A stretch of DNA of 64,000 nucleotides from Atherix ibis (taxonomy: Eukaryota; Arthropoda; Insecta; Diptera; Athericidae). Both the position numbers and the translations under genes were made by a program. This document shows, one piece after another, positions 53,521-64,000 of this stretch. The stretch covers positions 42,014,811-42,078,810 of the forward strand of contig OY282605.1 in NCBI GenBank assembly GCA_958298945.1, in the 5' to 3' direction. The notes beneath the pieces are model-generated. The model ran no database searches and was not told the origin of the DNA. It saw only the letters and a list, made by a program, of their open reading frames with translations. The first letter of the stretch is position 1; every line of letters begins with the position of its first letter.

Positions 53521-56060
53521 AAGTTTTTTCTTTCCATCGACGTTAAAAAAGAAGAGAGTTTTTAATATTAATAGTTAATGTTTTTAATACCTCCTTTTTT
53601 TATAATTATAATTTAAAAAAAAACCCTTATGTCACCAATTAATCACCCCAATTCCTGCACATGTTTCAAGGCTTTTTCATATTAAGAAACAAAATTTTCA
53701 TCAAAGAAATATGGAACATTGTTTCTTTTTTTTTAATTAAATTTTCATATCTTTAAGATAAATACAAATGCCAATTAAATAATTTTACAAAAATTTAATA
53801 TTAAAAATATAATTTTATATATTTTGAAAGAAAAAAAATCTCACCAAATACAGATCGATACTTTAGTTATCAATAAAAAGAATCTTCTTTGTATCGCCGT
53901 AAAAGTATTTTTATCAAGAAAAAAAAATTAAAAAAACTTCGATCCAATTTAAAGTATTTGCAACCTGATACGATATGAAACTTTTCAACTTTATAAAAGA
54001 AAAAGAAAAAAAATATGACAGAAAAAATAATCATCATAATAAGAATGGTAGGAAAATGAAAATCCTTTTAGAACTTTCACAATATTTTGAAATTTCATTC
54101 TTGAATGGAGCTAAGCAAAACTCATACGAACTGTTCCTGATTCTTTAGTCCTCGCACACTTGAATTCTGTTCGAGTGTGACAAATTATATTGGCAACGAT
54201 TTTGCACAAATTCTACTTCTACTAGGTTAGGATCCATTTCCGAAGTAGAAAGACATCCTAGGGTGGACCCTAATTCAGTGTGACAGCATGAGAAGCAGAA
54301 AAAAAGCTAACTCAACTTGCTGACATCTCCTTTTAGAACTTCCTTTCATCCAACCCCCCTCCCCCCCTCTCCCATATCTCTAACCAATCACCTCATCTCT
54401 TTCACCATCTCATTTTATCTTTTCCCATTTACTACTTATGATGCTGTCTCTCAGGTCCTGTGCTCATGACACCTAAATTTCCCAAATAGCTTATTGTATA
54501 TTTCCTGATGAATCATCCTATTAAGAGCCGGAAATAAATCAGTCTGAAAATGCATAAATTCGATGCGATGATGGTGGTAACATCCTTATACCATACCACC
54601 ATTTCCATTGATGATATTTTGTATTTTTCCTTATCAGGAATAGAAGAAAAAAAAACCGAAGAAATATTTTCAAATTTATTATAATTCAATCATTTTTGAT
54701 TACAAAGACATCCGGAGAAATAAAAGCAAAAACAAAATTATAAATATATAAAAAATAAAAAGGTGGAATAAATATAATCAAAATGCGTTCATCAAATTCG
54801 ATTACAATGAAATGAAAAGTTATAAAATTTTCATTAAAAAGCTTAAAATTCCAATCAAAGAGAAAATCAACAAAAATAAAAACCGACCATCATCATCAAC
54901 ATGAACAGTAATAAAATTTTACAAAAAAAAAAAGCCCAAATAAAAGTTCATAATTAATTGACAATATTTATCTCAGTATTGATATTAAAAGTTTCTTGAT
55001 AAATTGATTTTTCGAACAGAAGGATACACAGATGGGCTGACAGACAGAGGCTTAAAGGGAAAGGAAAACGCAATTTTTTATATATTTTATTGTTAAATAT
55101 AAACTTTTTGATTGATTCGCTATGAATTATCCCGAGTTTGATAGTACAGGAACAAAGCAACGATTGATATTCGAATGATAAATTTTTTTTCAACTAGAAT
55201 TTTCGATAATTTTTTTTATTTATCATTTTCGTTTGTTGCCATAAATTTTCTTCTTCTTTTTTTTTTGTTGTTGTTGGTATTTTTCAAAAAGCTTTAGGCT
55301 ATAAAGCTGTAAAAAAGTCCGATTAAGCAATAATGGGAAATTTTTTTCCGGAAAGTCGTGACAAATTTTTCGATGATAAAGGAATGAAAGCTATTTGAAT
55401 GATAATAAAGGACAGTATTTTTTAACAACAACAACAACAACAAAAAAATATAAACAAAAAAATAAAAATAAATAAATAAAACTATATAAAGTAGGCTTGA
55501 GTTTTTATTTATTTTAACATAAAACTTTTATGCTTTTAGTTATTTTATTAAAAGATCATTGATTTATTGGTCATTTAAAAAGTGATTGTTATAAACTATT
55601 TGACATAATCGATTTATGATATTTTAATCCTTCAATATCATAGCATATACATTAAGGAGAAAGTTATTTAAATAAATAATAAATACGTTAAAAATATATT
55701 TTATAATGAAATTAAGTGAGTGGATGGATAGTCATAAAATTTTTATTATAATTATTCTTAATTTTTTCAGATTCAATACGAGTGATAAAAAAAATTTAAA
55801 AAGATTTTTTTTTTATTATCTATTATGCAGTAGGGTTTTTGGTTTTTTATTTAAAGTGTTCTGATTATAATATATTTAATGAGTAAGAAATAAACGACTA
55901 TCGATTGACCTCATAATAAGACTTTAATACATTTTTAACATTTCGTATTTATTTAATGACACCAATTGTTTCTGAAGTGAAAAAAAAGTTTTTTCCATCA
56001 ATATTATTATTATTTCTCTGGTTTAATGGTACAAACTAGAGAAATGCTAGTTTTTATATA
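53521..56060. other. Spacer with pyrimidine tract and (AAC)n
   Basis: A C/T-rich tract lies at 54345-54420 (AACCCCCCTCCCCCCCTCTC), and a CAA run at 55424-55443. Small open frames such as 54954-55193 minus show no motif. Confidence 0.45.
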
Positions 56061-56061
56061 A

Positions 56062-56143
56062 TTTTAATATAAATGATAATATTATTTATATTATGAATCT
56101 TTTTATATTTTAATATAAATGATAATATTATTTATATTATGAA
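56062..56143 (+). repeat. 46-bp tandem duplication
   Basis: TTTTAATATAAATGATAATA and the 16 bases after it (to TTATGAA) start at 56062 and again at 56108. Confidence 0.85.
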
Positions 56144-56224
56144 CAGAAGATACGTCGATTTGGTGCTGGAACTTCAGGCTTAAGATGGTGATATTATTTA
56201 CCATAATAATAAAATATTATATTA

Positions 56225-56835
56225 TATTATTGTGATGAGGCTCATTTTTCACCTCAGTGATGAGGCTCATTTTTCACTTCGGTGGATACCTTAATAAGCA
56301 AAATTTCTATTTATGAACATCTGAAAACCCAACAATTACAAGACATTCTAGAAGAGTTATTTAACACAGAAAAAGTGACTGTCTTGTGTGTATTTTGGTT
56401 CTCAGGTGTCAATGTCTCAAATTACTTAAGAAAATTAAGAAAAAAAGATGGTTACAGTCAATTTTGAGTGCTTAAAGGCTATGACAAATGACTTTTTTAG
56501 ACTAGAAGTTAAACATTTTTTGTAGGCTAAACGTGAGAAGCCACACCACATGACAATTTTTACCTCTGTTCCACAAAAATTCTCAGGACACGTAATTTTG
56601 AGATTTCGAAGTGCAAGTGCCAATTGGCCTCCAAGATCGACCAATTTGATGCCGTTGGACTTTTTCTTATCAAACTACTACAATATGTAAAAAAATTGTG
56701 TTGGCGCAAATAATTCTCATCAACATTAAGTAATGGCCAAGTTATAGCTCAAAATTGGAACTTCGAGTCCTGTAAAAAGTCTTGTGATAGTCATTTTAAG
56801 GATGTTTCATAAAAATTTTATTGAAATCTGAATTT
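56225..56835 (+). pseudogene. R11a: rosa-like transposase relic, first of two tandem copies
   Basis: DEAHFSPQ and DEAHFSLRW occur one after the other at 56233-56284 because 25 bases (GTGATGAGGCTCATTTTTCA...) are duplicated exactly at the first catalytic Asp. Then come ISIYEHLKTQQLQDILEELF and KVTVLCVFWFSGV, TVNFECLKAMTNDFF, KFSGHVILRFRSASANWPPR and TNLMPLDFFLSNYY (third acidic block intact). The C-terminal NFESCKKSCDSHFKDVS corresponds to R-x-x-S-C-x-x-S-x-G-G-H-L-N-D-V. Stops and frameshifts are frequent. Confidence 0.8.
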
Positions 56836-56889
56836 GAAGTAAATTTTAGTTACTTCAATTTCCAAATAACATATTCGATAACCCTTTAA

Positions 56890-57400
56890 AAGTCATTTTT
56901 ATGAAGATTTGAAAACCCAAAAAGTACAAGAGACTCTAGAAGAGCTTTTTCATCCGGGAAAAGTAACTGTCTTGTGTGTATTTTGGTTCTCAAGTGTCAA
57001 TGCCTCATATTACTTTGAAAATTAAGAAAAAAAATAGTTACAGTGAATTTTGAGTACTTAAAGGCTATGATAATTGACTTTTTCAGCCTAGAAGGGCTAA
57101 ACATGACAAGCCACACAACATGACAATTTTTACCTCTGTTCCACAAAAATTCTCAGAACACGTAATTTTGAGATTTTGGAGTGCCAATTGGCTTCCAAGA
57201 TCGCCCAATTTGATGCCATTGGACTTTTTCTTATCAAACTACTATGTAAAAAAATTATATTGGCGCAAATAATCATCATCAACATTAAGTAATGGCAAAG
57301 TTACAGCTCGAAATAGGAACTTCGAGTCCTTTAAAAAGTCTTGTGATGGTCATTTTAAGGATGTCTCATAAAAATTTCATTGAAATCTGAGTTAGAAGTA
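56890..57400 (+). pseudogene. R11b: rosa-like transposase relic, second tandem copy
   Basis: It repeats R11a from YEDLKTQKVQETLEELFHPG and KVTVLCVFWFSSV through the third acidic block (NWLPRSPNLMPLDFFLSNYY) to the C-terminus. It lacks the first-Asp block. The shared degraded state and order suggest duplication of an already decayed copy, followed by further divergence. Confidence 0.78.
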
Positions 57401-57839
57401 CATTTTATTTTACTTTAGTTCACAAAGAACATATTCGATAACCCTTCTAAAGACTTTATTTCAGTGATAAACACAAATTGGCATTTAAAAAAATTATATT
57501 GTCTTCAAATTTTGAATTTTATGAGCACTTCATGAAAGTATTGAGACTGAATCCTTTTTGTAAGAAAATTATTTTATTTTTATATATTAATGTTAATCCC
57601 TTTATAGAGGAGCTATACATGGGCGAAGGCATTGTCTATACTCTTAAAAGGCGGAGGCATTGTCTACACTGGAAGGTTCAGCACCTTGATTTCACTCCTT
57701 TAGATGTTATCGATAGTACTAAAATTATATCCTTTAAAAGTGTTTTCTATATTTGAGTCCAAAAAAAAAACGCTTGTACTTAGATGAAGTGAAAAGTGAG
57801 AGGGGGAGGGGCTAGATAGTCAAAGAAATTTGCTTTCTG
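57401..57839. other. Spacer with unassigned open frame
   Basis: The plus-strand frame 57478-57756 (92 codons) is A+T-rich and has no recognisable domain. A near-repeat GGCATTGTCTA-C-CT lies at 57629 and 57656. Confidence 0.35.
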
Positions 57840-58145
57840 ATAAAAACTCATGGATGGAGATGGGCTTTGTCGCGGTTTCCAATGTTAATCGATGGTTTGA
57901 CCTCACCAGAGTCCTCAGCCGACTACATTACCGGGCCATAACTAATGATTATATTGTTGAAAATATTAAAGGAATAGATCCGGAAGATATGTGGCTCTAA
58001 TAGAATAGCGCTTCTGCTCATGTATCTTACATAACCAACGATTTATTGAAGAGACAATTTAGGGACAACTGTCTATGCACGCTGTGGACTTGGAACTTGG
58101 CCTACAAAGTCATGTTATTTAAGACCATTTTTCGATTTGTTCTTC
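57840..58145 (+). pseudogene. R12: rosa-like transposase relic
   Basis: The frame reads HYRAITNDYIVENIKGIDPE and DMWL, two stops, then NSASAHVSYITNDLLKRQFR. It matches the Y-R-x-M-x-x-D-F-F...D-x-W-F-Q-Q-D-G-A-T-x-H-T-A-x-x-x-I-x-L-L-K block, with the catalytic Asp lost to Ser. Subfamily differs from R11. Confidence 0.65.
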
Positions 58146-59610
58146 TAGAATTATATGAAATTAACTTTTAACGTGTTATTAAAAAAATAGAAGTGGTTCT
58201 ACTAGAAAAATCAGGACGACCGTATGAGTTTCATAAATAATCACCGAGTTGGTCATGCGCCTGGAATGATTTTTAAACCCTAATGGGAAAAATTATCTTT
58301 GCAAAAAATTTTTGGAATTTTTTTTTAAATGAATAATCTTAAAAAAATTAAAAACAATCTTTAATTGTTATCTTTTTATCTATTGACTTTTCAAACCAAT
58401 CTTTAACTAATTAAAAAAAATTATTTTTAAATTTTTTAAATACTAAAATTGGAAAATTAATGAAAAACTTCTTCTTGATTTTTGTTTTTTTACTGAAATT
58501 TTGTCCCTGAATATAACACAAAATTAAATTTATTAAAAAATTATAATAAAAATAGAATTAACAAAATTAGTTTTTTGTTATCATTTCATGTGATAATATT
58601 ACTCCTGAAATTAGAAATTCTAATCGCCACGTATCTAACCTACAGACCATAAGAAGACAGGATGTCCTAAGCCGCATTCCAAATCGAGTACGTTTGCGTA
58701 CCAATCGCAAACCAACCCAAAGTCCCCATACCGAAGAATAAAAAATTATTTAAATAATAACAACAACAAAAAATTCTTCTTAATTAATTTTCTTATTATA
58801 GCCAATTTAGTTAAAAGCAAAGTGCGCGTAACTTTTTGATGGAAAATATTAGAAATTATCATTTGGCATAGAACGAAATTTTACGTGATTAAGATTTTCA
58901 TGAAATTATATCCAAACGAGCAGCACAAATGCGTTTTTGTTGAAAGTTTTCCAAAAGAAATAACATTTATATATGAAAATCCATGAAATCCGTAAAGAAT
59001 GAAATATACGCAATCGAGATTATATACTTTCCCGTATATGCCATGTCCACGAAGATTTTGAGATTTGTTGAACAGTCAGATGATCAGTAGAATGTTAGTT
59101 GGAAGCGATGTGAATCAAGGACGAAGAGACTTTTATGTGTGCTCGAATTAAAAAGAGAGAAAAAATTATAGCCAAGAAGTTCGCACAATTTTATTCTTCT
59201 TAAGACAGCTTATCTCATCTTAGCCCTTAAATCCGTCGACTTCACACTGACATGATTTAAGAGAAAAATTAATAATACTCCAACTGAATAATTTGACCGG
59301 ACATTGTGGGTGTATAGATGGGTAAAACCCGTTTTGATCTGCAAATGCTGTGTCCTGGTTAGGCAGCTAGCGTGCAGAGTTAGAACTTTACTAGCCTAGG
59401 TCGATAAGTCAGTTATCCTTGAATGTTATTCTACTTCTCCCAACAGTAACCTCTAACTTTTAGTGCACAAATTATGGACACTGGACGAGAATGGATACGG
59501 AATGAACATGAATATCTATGTAGTCAGTATCTTTTGCTCGTAATAATAATGAAGAGAAAAGTATATAATAACGCAAGGACACTCATAAGATTTGGTTGTT
59601 AGTATTTGAG
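58146..59610. other. Spacer, nothing assigned
   Basis: A short stretch at 58625-58740 (RQDVLSRIPNRVRLRTNRKP) looks coding-like but is not identifiable. The rest is A+T-rich. Confidence 0.35.
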
Positions 59611-59624
59611 ACCGAAATTCTTAG

Positions 59625-59876
59625 ATAGTAAAGGCAATCGAAAAAGGAGTTTGGGTACAATGTATAAAATTAGACAATTCCAAAACGGATGTATTAGATA
59701 CAGAACCGGTACCAGTTGAAGATGATGGTAGTCGACATGCTAGAATACTAATTAATTTATCTCAGCATGTCGGGTCTAAATTTTCATTTTCACCAGTTTT
59801 ATTTCAGGTTCCTTCGCATTCGGAACAGAACGTGATATTTTCACTTCATGTCTATTATTACAACTTTTTATCGCCT
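59625..59876 (+). other. Candidate coding exon, unassigned
   Basis: Eighty-four codons without a stop follow an AG (TTCTTAG at 59618-59624) that could be a splice acceptor. The reading IVKAIEKGVWVQCIKLDNSK, then TDVLDTEPVPVEDDGSRHAR and ILINLSQHVGSKFSF has the mixed composition of a real protein, unlike the A+T-rich random frames nearby. The frame ends in TAG at 59877-59879. I do not recognise a family. It overlaps the minus-strand candidate at 59776-59951, so at most one is likely to be real. Confidence 0.3.
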
Positions 59877-59951
59877 TAGAAGATCCTTTCAGTTTTTCGT
59901 TGCTGTTTTGTATTTTTCTTTTATCTTCCTTTTTGATTTTGAAGAATTTTC
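59776..59951 (-). other. Candidate terminal exon on the minus strand, unassigned
   Basis: On the minus strand TACTAACTTTTGGCAG (59957-59972) looks like a branch point plus splice acceptor. It is followed by a Lys-rich open frame (GKFFKIKKEDKRKIQNSNEK, KLKGSSKAIKSCNNRHEVKI) ending in a stop near 59776. No family recognised. It conflicts with the plus-strand candidate over the same bases. Confidence 0.25.
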
Positions 59952-59972
59952 CATCTGCCAAAAGTTAGTATT

Positions 59973-62169
59973 TCACACGCACTCTAACTCAATCGCGTAA
60001 GTCATGGACAGACCTGACAGATAAGCAGAGACTTGTTGAGATATTATTACACTTGCTGGACGTTCATGACAAGCCGCCTTTCGTGTAACACAAAACGCCT
60101 TTTAGGCTCAGATTCTTTTTTTCTACCAAGGATTTTCCTATTTATTTATTATTTTATTTTCATCAATTTTTCTACCCTAATCCTACCAGCAAAAAAAAAA
60201 AAAAAAAAACAAAACCAGAGAAAAAAAAAGAAAAGCAAAACGTTATTTCTTCCCTCTTGCATGGTGAAATGTTTCAAATTTTTTTTGTGCGACTTGGCCA
60301 AGTTTTTCTTCTTCTTTTGGTCATAGGCATTTTTCTTATAAATCGTCATTGTTTTTGCTATTGTGTTCTGAGAAGATAAACGAAATATTACGGGAGCCAA
60401 GGAGTCAAGTGAAAATAACTCTGGCACATTATTACATAGAAACGCATTGTCTGCCAAGTGGATTTTCATTAAAGATTTCTCCATTGAAGATTTAGTTGGC
60501 GGGGGGGTGGGGGTGGTTAAAGATTCGGTTAGGGTGGAAAATTTTGCTTTTGTGAATTACTGATTACTATTCACCTACTAACATGGCAAAACTAGGCATA
60601 TTAGTGAGTTGACGTAATGCAGATACTATTTCCAAAACAGTGTAGTAATAATAAGTACTAGTAATAAAACGATTCTCAAAGAGGAAGATAGATCCAAATA
60701 TGCTAAGTTAGTGTAAGTGTTGTGAATGTGTAAAATTTGCCTGAAGCAGAATGGATGTTCTGCCTAGTTAACACAATAAAAACTAAAAGATTTATATGAC
60801 GGGTAATAAATAACCATCTTACAGTTGCCCCAAACCATTCGCGGTACTTACCCTTGCTGAGTATGGCATTCGCACTTTTCCCCCTCAAATAAATCCACAC
60901 TTCTATTCTGACGGGTAGTATCTTACCGACCGCCAACCATTTCATGACCAATTCCCATCCTACGCTGGGTTGGAATCTGTTAACGACTGCCCATTTTATG
61001 TTTCATCGAAAATCCTATACTCGCAGGGACAAGGATCTATCGTTAACACAAGTATCTAATATGCATGCGGGGATAAATTTACGTTTAGTAACACTTATAT
61101 GTGATGTATTTCTGTCTTCTCGAGGAAAAGGACGATATCCACTACACTGAATATACAATATATCCCGCATACCAATGGGATAGTCCTCACGACCAGTATC
61201 TCTTCGCACCATTCCTCAAACAGGTTAGCTACTTTTCATATATTGTAGTTTAGAATAATTTGAGTATATTTACTTTTTGGTCATATCTACTACTTAGTTA
61301 TGTGAAGTTCGGTTATGTAAGGAAATTATATGCCAACAGAAGCTTATAGATATGAAGAAAAATTGACCAAAAGCACTTGCGAAATATTAAGATTAAGATT
61401 TTTTTTTTTTGTGCCCACCACCATAAGATAGTCAAGTTTATGTATTTTCTTAACAAGAAACTTAATGTGTCACCGATTTATTTTCATTTTATTTTGAATC
61501 AACTCCGGAGCATCTTGTATAATAATGCAAATCGTTTTTATTTTTTCTTCTTCTCTGCGTGTATCTAGAGCTGTTTAAGTTTGTTTACTAAAGCCAATGA
61601 GATAACATTGTGGTAATATCACAAAGTAAGAATCTCGAGAATAACCAGAAAGAAATTGTATACAAAAGCTATTATTCGTAGCTGATGTTTCCGGCAGCGC
61701 TATAATAACAATTTGTACTTCGGATGCACTATCGTAGATCTTGGGTAGTAGGAAGTGTGTATGTCAGTTATGAAGTCTGTCGCAAGTAAATTTCAGTTAG
61801 CCTTGCGATTACAAATCTGAAGATTTCAGTAAATTTGCTTGGTACTAAAGTATGAAAATCTAATAAGAGGATTGTAATAAAATAAACAAAGGGACATCCT
61901 TAAATTGAAATTAGTTGCAGTCGGTACTTTAAACTCCTTAAACTACTGTTGCCAGTTATGCAATTTCGTAGAATATCATTTTCAATTAGCTTTAGTTACT
62001 TTCTTGTTGAAATAAATGGAGTTATTTTAAAAGATCTTAAGAGGCCATAAAAAATATTACACTTATAGCATATTTTTATAGAGTAAATCTATAATTTTAT
62101 TAAAAAGTAAATAAGAAAATTTTAGTTCTTATTAAAAATTAATTGTTGAGCTAGCAAAATTTTTCATAA
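59973..62169. other. Spacer, unassigned; G-rich tract and a donor-like site
   Basis: GGCGGGGGGGTGGGGGTGG at 60498-60516 is a strong G-run. 60700-61220 is less A+T-rich and has small open frames on both strands (60703-60951 minus; 61015-61212 minus; 60944-61150 plus) without recognisable motifs. On the minus strand GTAAGTACC at about 60845-60853 resembles a splice donor. Not enough to call a gene. Confidence 0.3.
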
Positions 62170-63453
62170 TACGATGTCTGTTCACAATGTATGGCGAATT
62201 TAATGTTTTTTTTTCAAAAATTATTTATTTATTCATGAATATCTATTTTGTCACCTTCAAAGTAATCCCCACCAGTTATAATACACTTATTCCAACATTT
62301 TTTCCAATCTTCGAAACCTTTCATTTTTTGTGATCTTGTTCAGCTCCTCCTTCGATGCCGTCTTTATTTCATCAAACGTAGCGTAGCGTCGTCCTTTCAT
62401 GGGGCTCTTCAGTTTTGGGAACAAGAAAAAGTCACAGGGGGCCGGATCTGGGGAATACGGTGGCTGCGGCATTATTAGTGTGTTGTTTTTGGCCAAAAAT
62501 TCGCGCACAAGCAACGATGCGTGAGCAGGGGCGTTATCAGGGTGCAAAAGCCAATTTTTGTTCTTCCACAAATGCGGGCGTTTCTGGCGGTTTGCTTGCG
62601 CATAACTTGCAGGTAATATTCCTTATTAACCGTTCTACCCTGCGGCAAGAACTCATGATGCACCACGCCCCTGCAATCGAAAAAAACTCTAAGCAAAGAC
62701 TTCACATTCGACCGATCTTGGCGCGCTTTTTTCGGTCTTGGTTCGTGCGACAGCTTCTATTGGGTTGATTGAGCTTTGATTTCCACGTCATAACCATAAA
62801 CTCATGATTCGTCACCAATTATGATCCTCTGGAGCAAATTTCGGTGATCGCGGACATTAAGCAATGTCAATGCGATTAATTTTTGGTCGAAATTGAGCAA
62901 TTTTGGTATAAATTTCGCGGTGACCCGTCTCACACTCAAATCATTGGTAAAAATCGAATGTCACGAGCTAATCGATATTTTTAAGTCCTCAGCAACTTCT
63001 TTCACGGTGATTGGACGATTGGCCAATACTATTTTCTTCACTTCATCAAGGTTTTTGTCTGTTGTTGACGTGCTCGGGCTTTTCGACGTTCACATCTTCT
63101 CGGCCCTCTGAGAACATTTTGTACTACCGATAAACGGTGCTTCGGTCCAAAGTAGCTTCACCATATGCCACAGTCAATATTCGGAATGCATCCGCGCAAT
63201 TAATTTTGTTTTTCACACAAAATTTTATACAGATTCTTTGATCCATTTTTTGGAATGGGGAAAAATCCTAGACGAGCCAAAACACGTGCAAGCAAAGCAG
63301 CTGTAAAAAATTAACTGAACATTCCAAATGGCCGAACTTGTCGGCATAAGTGAAAGACATGAGTACCAACATAACGCCACAAAAAATAGAAAATCGAATA
63401 AACGTGACTTAAGGAAATTCAAAATTCGCTATATTTTTTTTAAAGACCTCGTA
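62170..63453 (-). mobile_element. mar-A7: full-length but broken mariner copy
   Basis: The left end CGATGTCTGTTCACAATGTA and the right end TTTTTTTTAAAGACCTCG are degraded forms of the mar-A TIR. The length is about 1,284 bp, typical for a complete mariner. On the minus strand the start region reads MDQRICIKFCVKNKI (ATG near 63246). The helix-turn-helix parts VAYGEATLDRSTVYR, YKMFSEGREDVNVEK and a decayed REVAEDLKN follow. Then come IGDESWVYGYDVE-type remains (first Asp region near 62800), GVVHHEFLPQGRTVNKEYYL, NWLLHPDNAPAHASLL (His-Pro-Asp, second Asp) and QPPYSPDPAPCDFFLFPKL (third Asp), with PMKGRRYATFDEIKTASKEE in the open stretch 62287-62571. Several frameshifts inactivate it. It is the reference for what the shorter mar-A copies lost. 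Confidence 0.88.
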
Positions 63454-63679
63454 AATTATTTAAAAATCTTATTATGAACATCAATAATATCCTTTAGCCT
63501 ATTTAATATATTTTATATGTCATTATCGGTTTTCCGTTCAAATAGAGGATTATCCAATTTTTAATTTGAAAAGTAAAGTTTAACAAAAGATTATATCAAT
63601 TTCAGATTTAAATAAAACTTTTATAACATAATATTTAGTAAATTTTGCCATTATTTAAAAATATAATCTTTTAGCATAG

Positions 63680-64000
63680 TTACCTAAACACCTCTTGTAG
63701 GACTCAATCATTTTGAGGTAATTTTTGATTAGTTTTTCGCACATTTCGGGTTTCCATTCAGCTATTTCTTGAAGGATGTTGGTTTTGAAATACTTTAAAT
63801 TTTGAGTATTATTTGCGTATATATGATCTTATACATAACCTTAAAAGGCGGTTTACAATTGAACGATATTGGAGGTCAACTGATAACACCAAATCTTGCT
63901 TGTGGTGCTGTTTTGTTTAAAGCACATATGGTCCAGTTTAAAATCTTCAAGTTTACTCAGTTTTTGCGGAAATAATAGCTTTTCGGAGATGGACTCCGTG
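63680..64000 (-). pseudogene. R13: rosa-like transposase relic at the window edge
   Basis: The minus strand reads NLKYFKTNILQEIAEWKPEM and CEKLIKNYLKMIESYKRCLG near 63685-63810, which fits the C-terminal helices N-x-x-x-x-I-x-x-I-x-P-E-M-C-x-x-V-x-x-N. Near 63850-63930 lies a decayed third-acidic block (WCYQLTSNIVQL) preceded by the shared GTGCTTTAAACAAAA region. It continues beyond the window. Confidence 0.65.

Noticed and set aside
57478..57756. 92-codon plus-strand gene
   Set aside because: A+T-driven composition, no motif, no splice or start context; probably chance.

Overview
The window looks like arthropod, most probably insect, nuclear DNA. It is strongly A+T-rich and filled with elements typical of insect genomes: several mariner subfamilies with TA target duplications, transposases that open with the DUF4817 helix-turn-helix and resemble the DD41D 'rosa' group, Jockey-clade LINEs, and a LINE with an RNase H domain. 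That last LINE ends in a CTAACCTAACCT-type tail, which I associate with flies, so Diptera is a reasonable but unproven guess. I found no operons, bacterial signals, rRNA, tRNA or CRISPR, and no host gene I can name. All functional statements rest on reading the translations by eye; no database search was run.

Layout. 0-7.5 kb: a mariner 3' end, two rosa-like relics, and an RNase H LINE on the minus strand split by a 1.35-kb CAG-type higher-order tandem array. 9.4-13 kb: an internally deleted mariner (mar-E2) and a 5'-truncated Jockey-like LINE (J1, minus). 14.7-16.7 kb: mariner scraps and an anonymous repeat (X1) that received mariner mar-A1. 18.2-25.3 kb: a cecropia-type mariner, a rosa-like relic interrupted by mar-A2, mar-A3, and two more rosa-like relics. 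27-30.3 kb: a perfect 51-bp palindrome, a rosa-like relic, mar-A4 and a Jockey-like RT relic (J2). 30.5-33.6 kb: a retroposon with a 412-codon Gag-like ORF1, no ORF2, an A-tail and target-site duplications, interrupted by mariner mar-D. 34.9-37.1 kb: an RT relic (J3) split by a foldback mariner (mar-A5). 37.15-38.45 kb: mar-E1, whose transposase frame is open with all three catalytic Asp residues. 41.1-45.0 kb: a Mos1-like mariner (mar-F), a rosa-like relic with an unidentified insert, and LINE J4 with target duplications. 46.4-49.6 kb: a rosa-like element with both TIRs, then mar-B2 with mar-A6 nested in it. 52.4-53.5 kb: repeat X2 with a perfect 38-bp palindrome, a 3-unit tandem repeat and a LINE scrap. 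56-58.1 kb: three more rosa-like relics, two in tandem. 62.2-64 kb: full-length but broken mar-A7 and a final rosa-like relic. The rest is A+T-rich sequence without recognisable content, apart from a few unassigned open stretches near 50.4, 59.6 and 60.7 kb.

How the parts relate. The window is a layered transposon graveyard. The rosa-like relics, repeat X, mar-B and the LINE relics are older, because mar-A copies sit inside one of each. Four of the seven mar-A copies share one internal deletion junction that removes the DNA-binding domain, so a deletion derivative seems to have been mobilised in trans. The gag-only retroposon would likewise need an RT supplied by another element; Jockey-type RT relics lie nearby, but none visible here is intact. 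Five inverted duplications, two of them perfect, point to repeated template-switch or hairpin-forming events.
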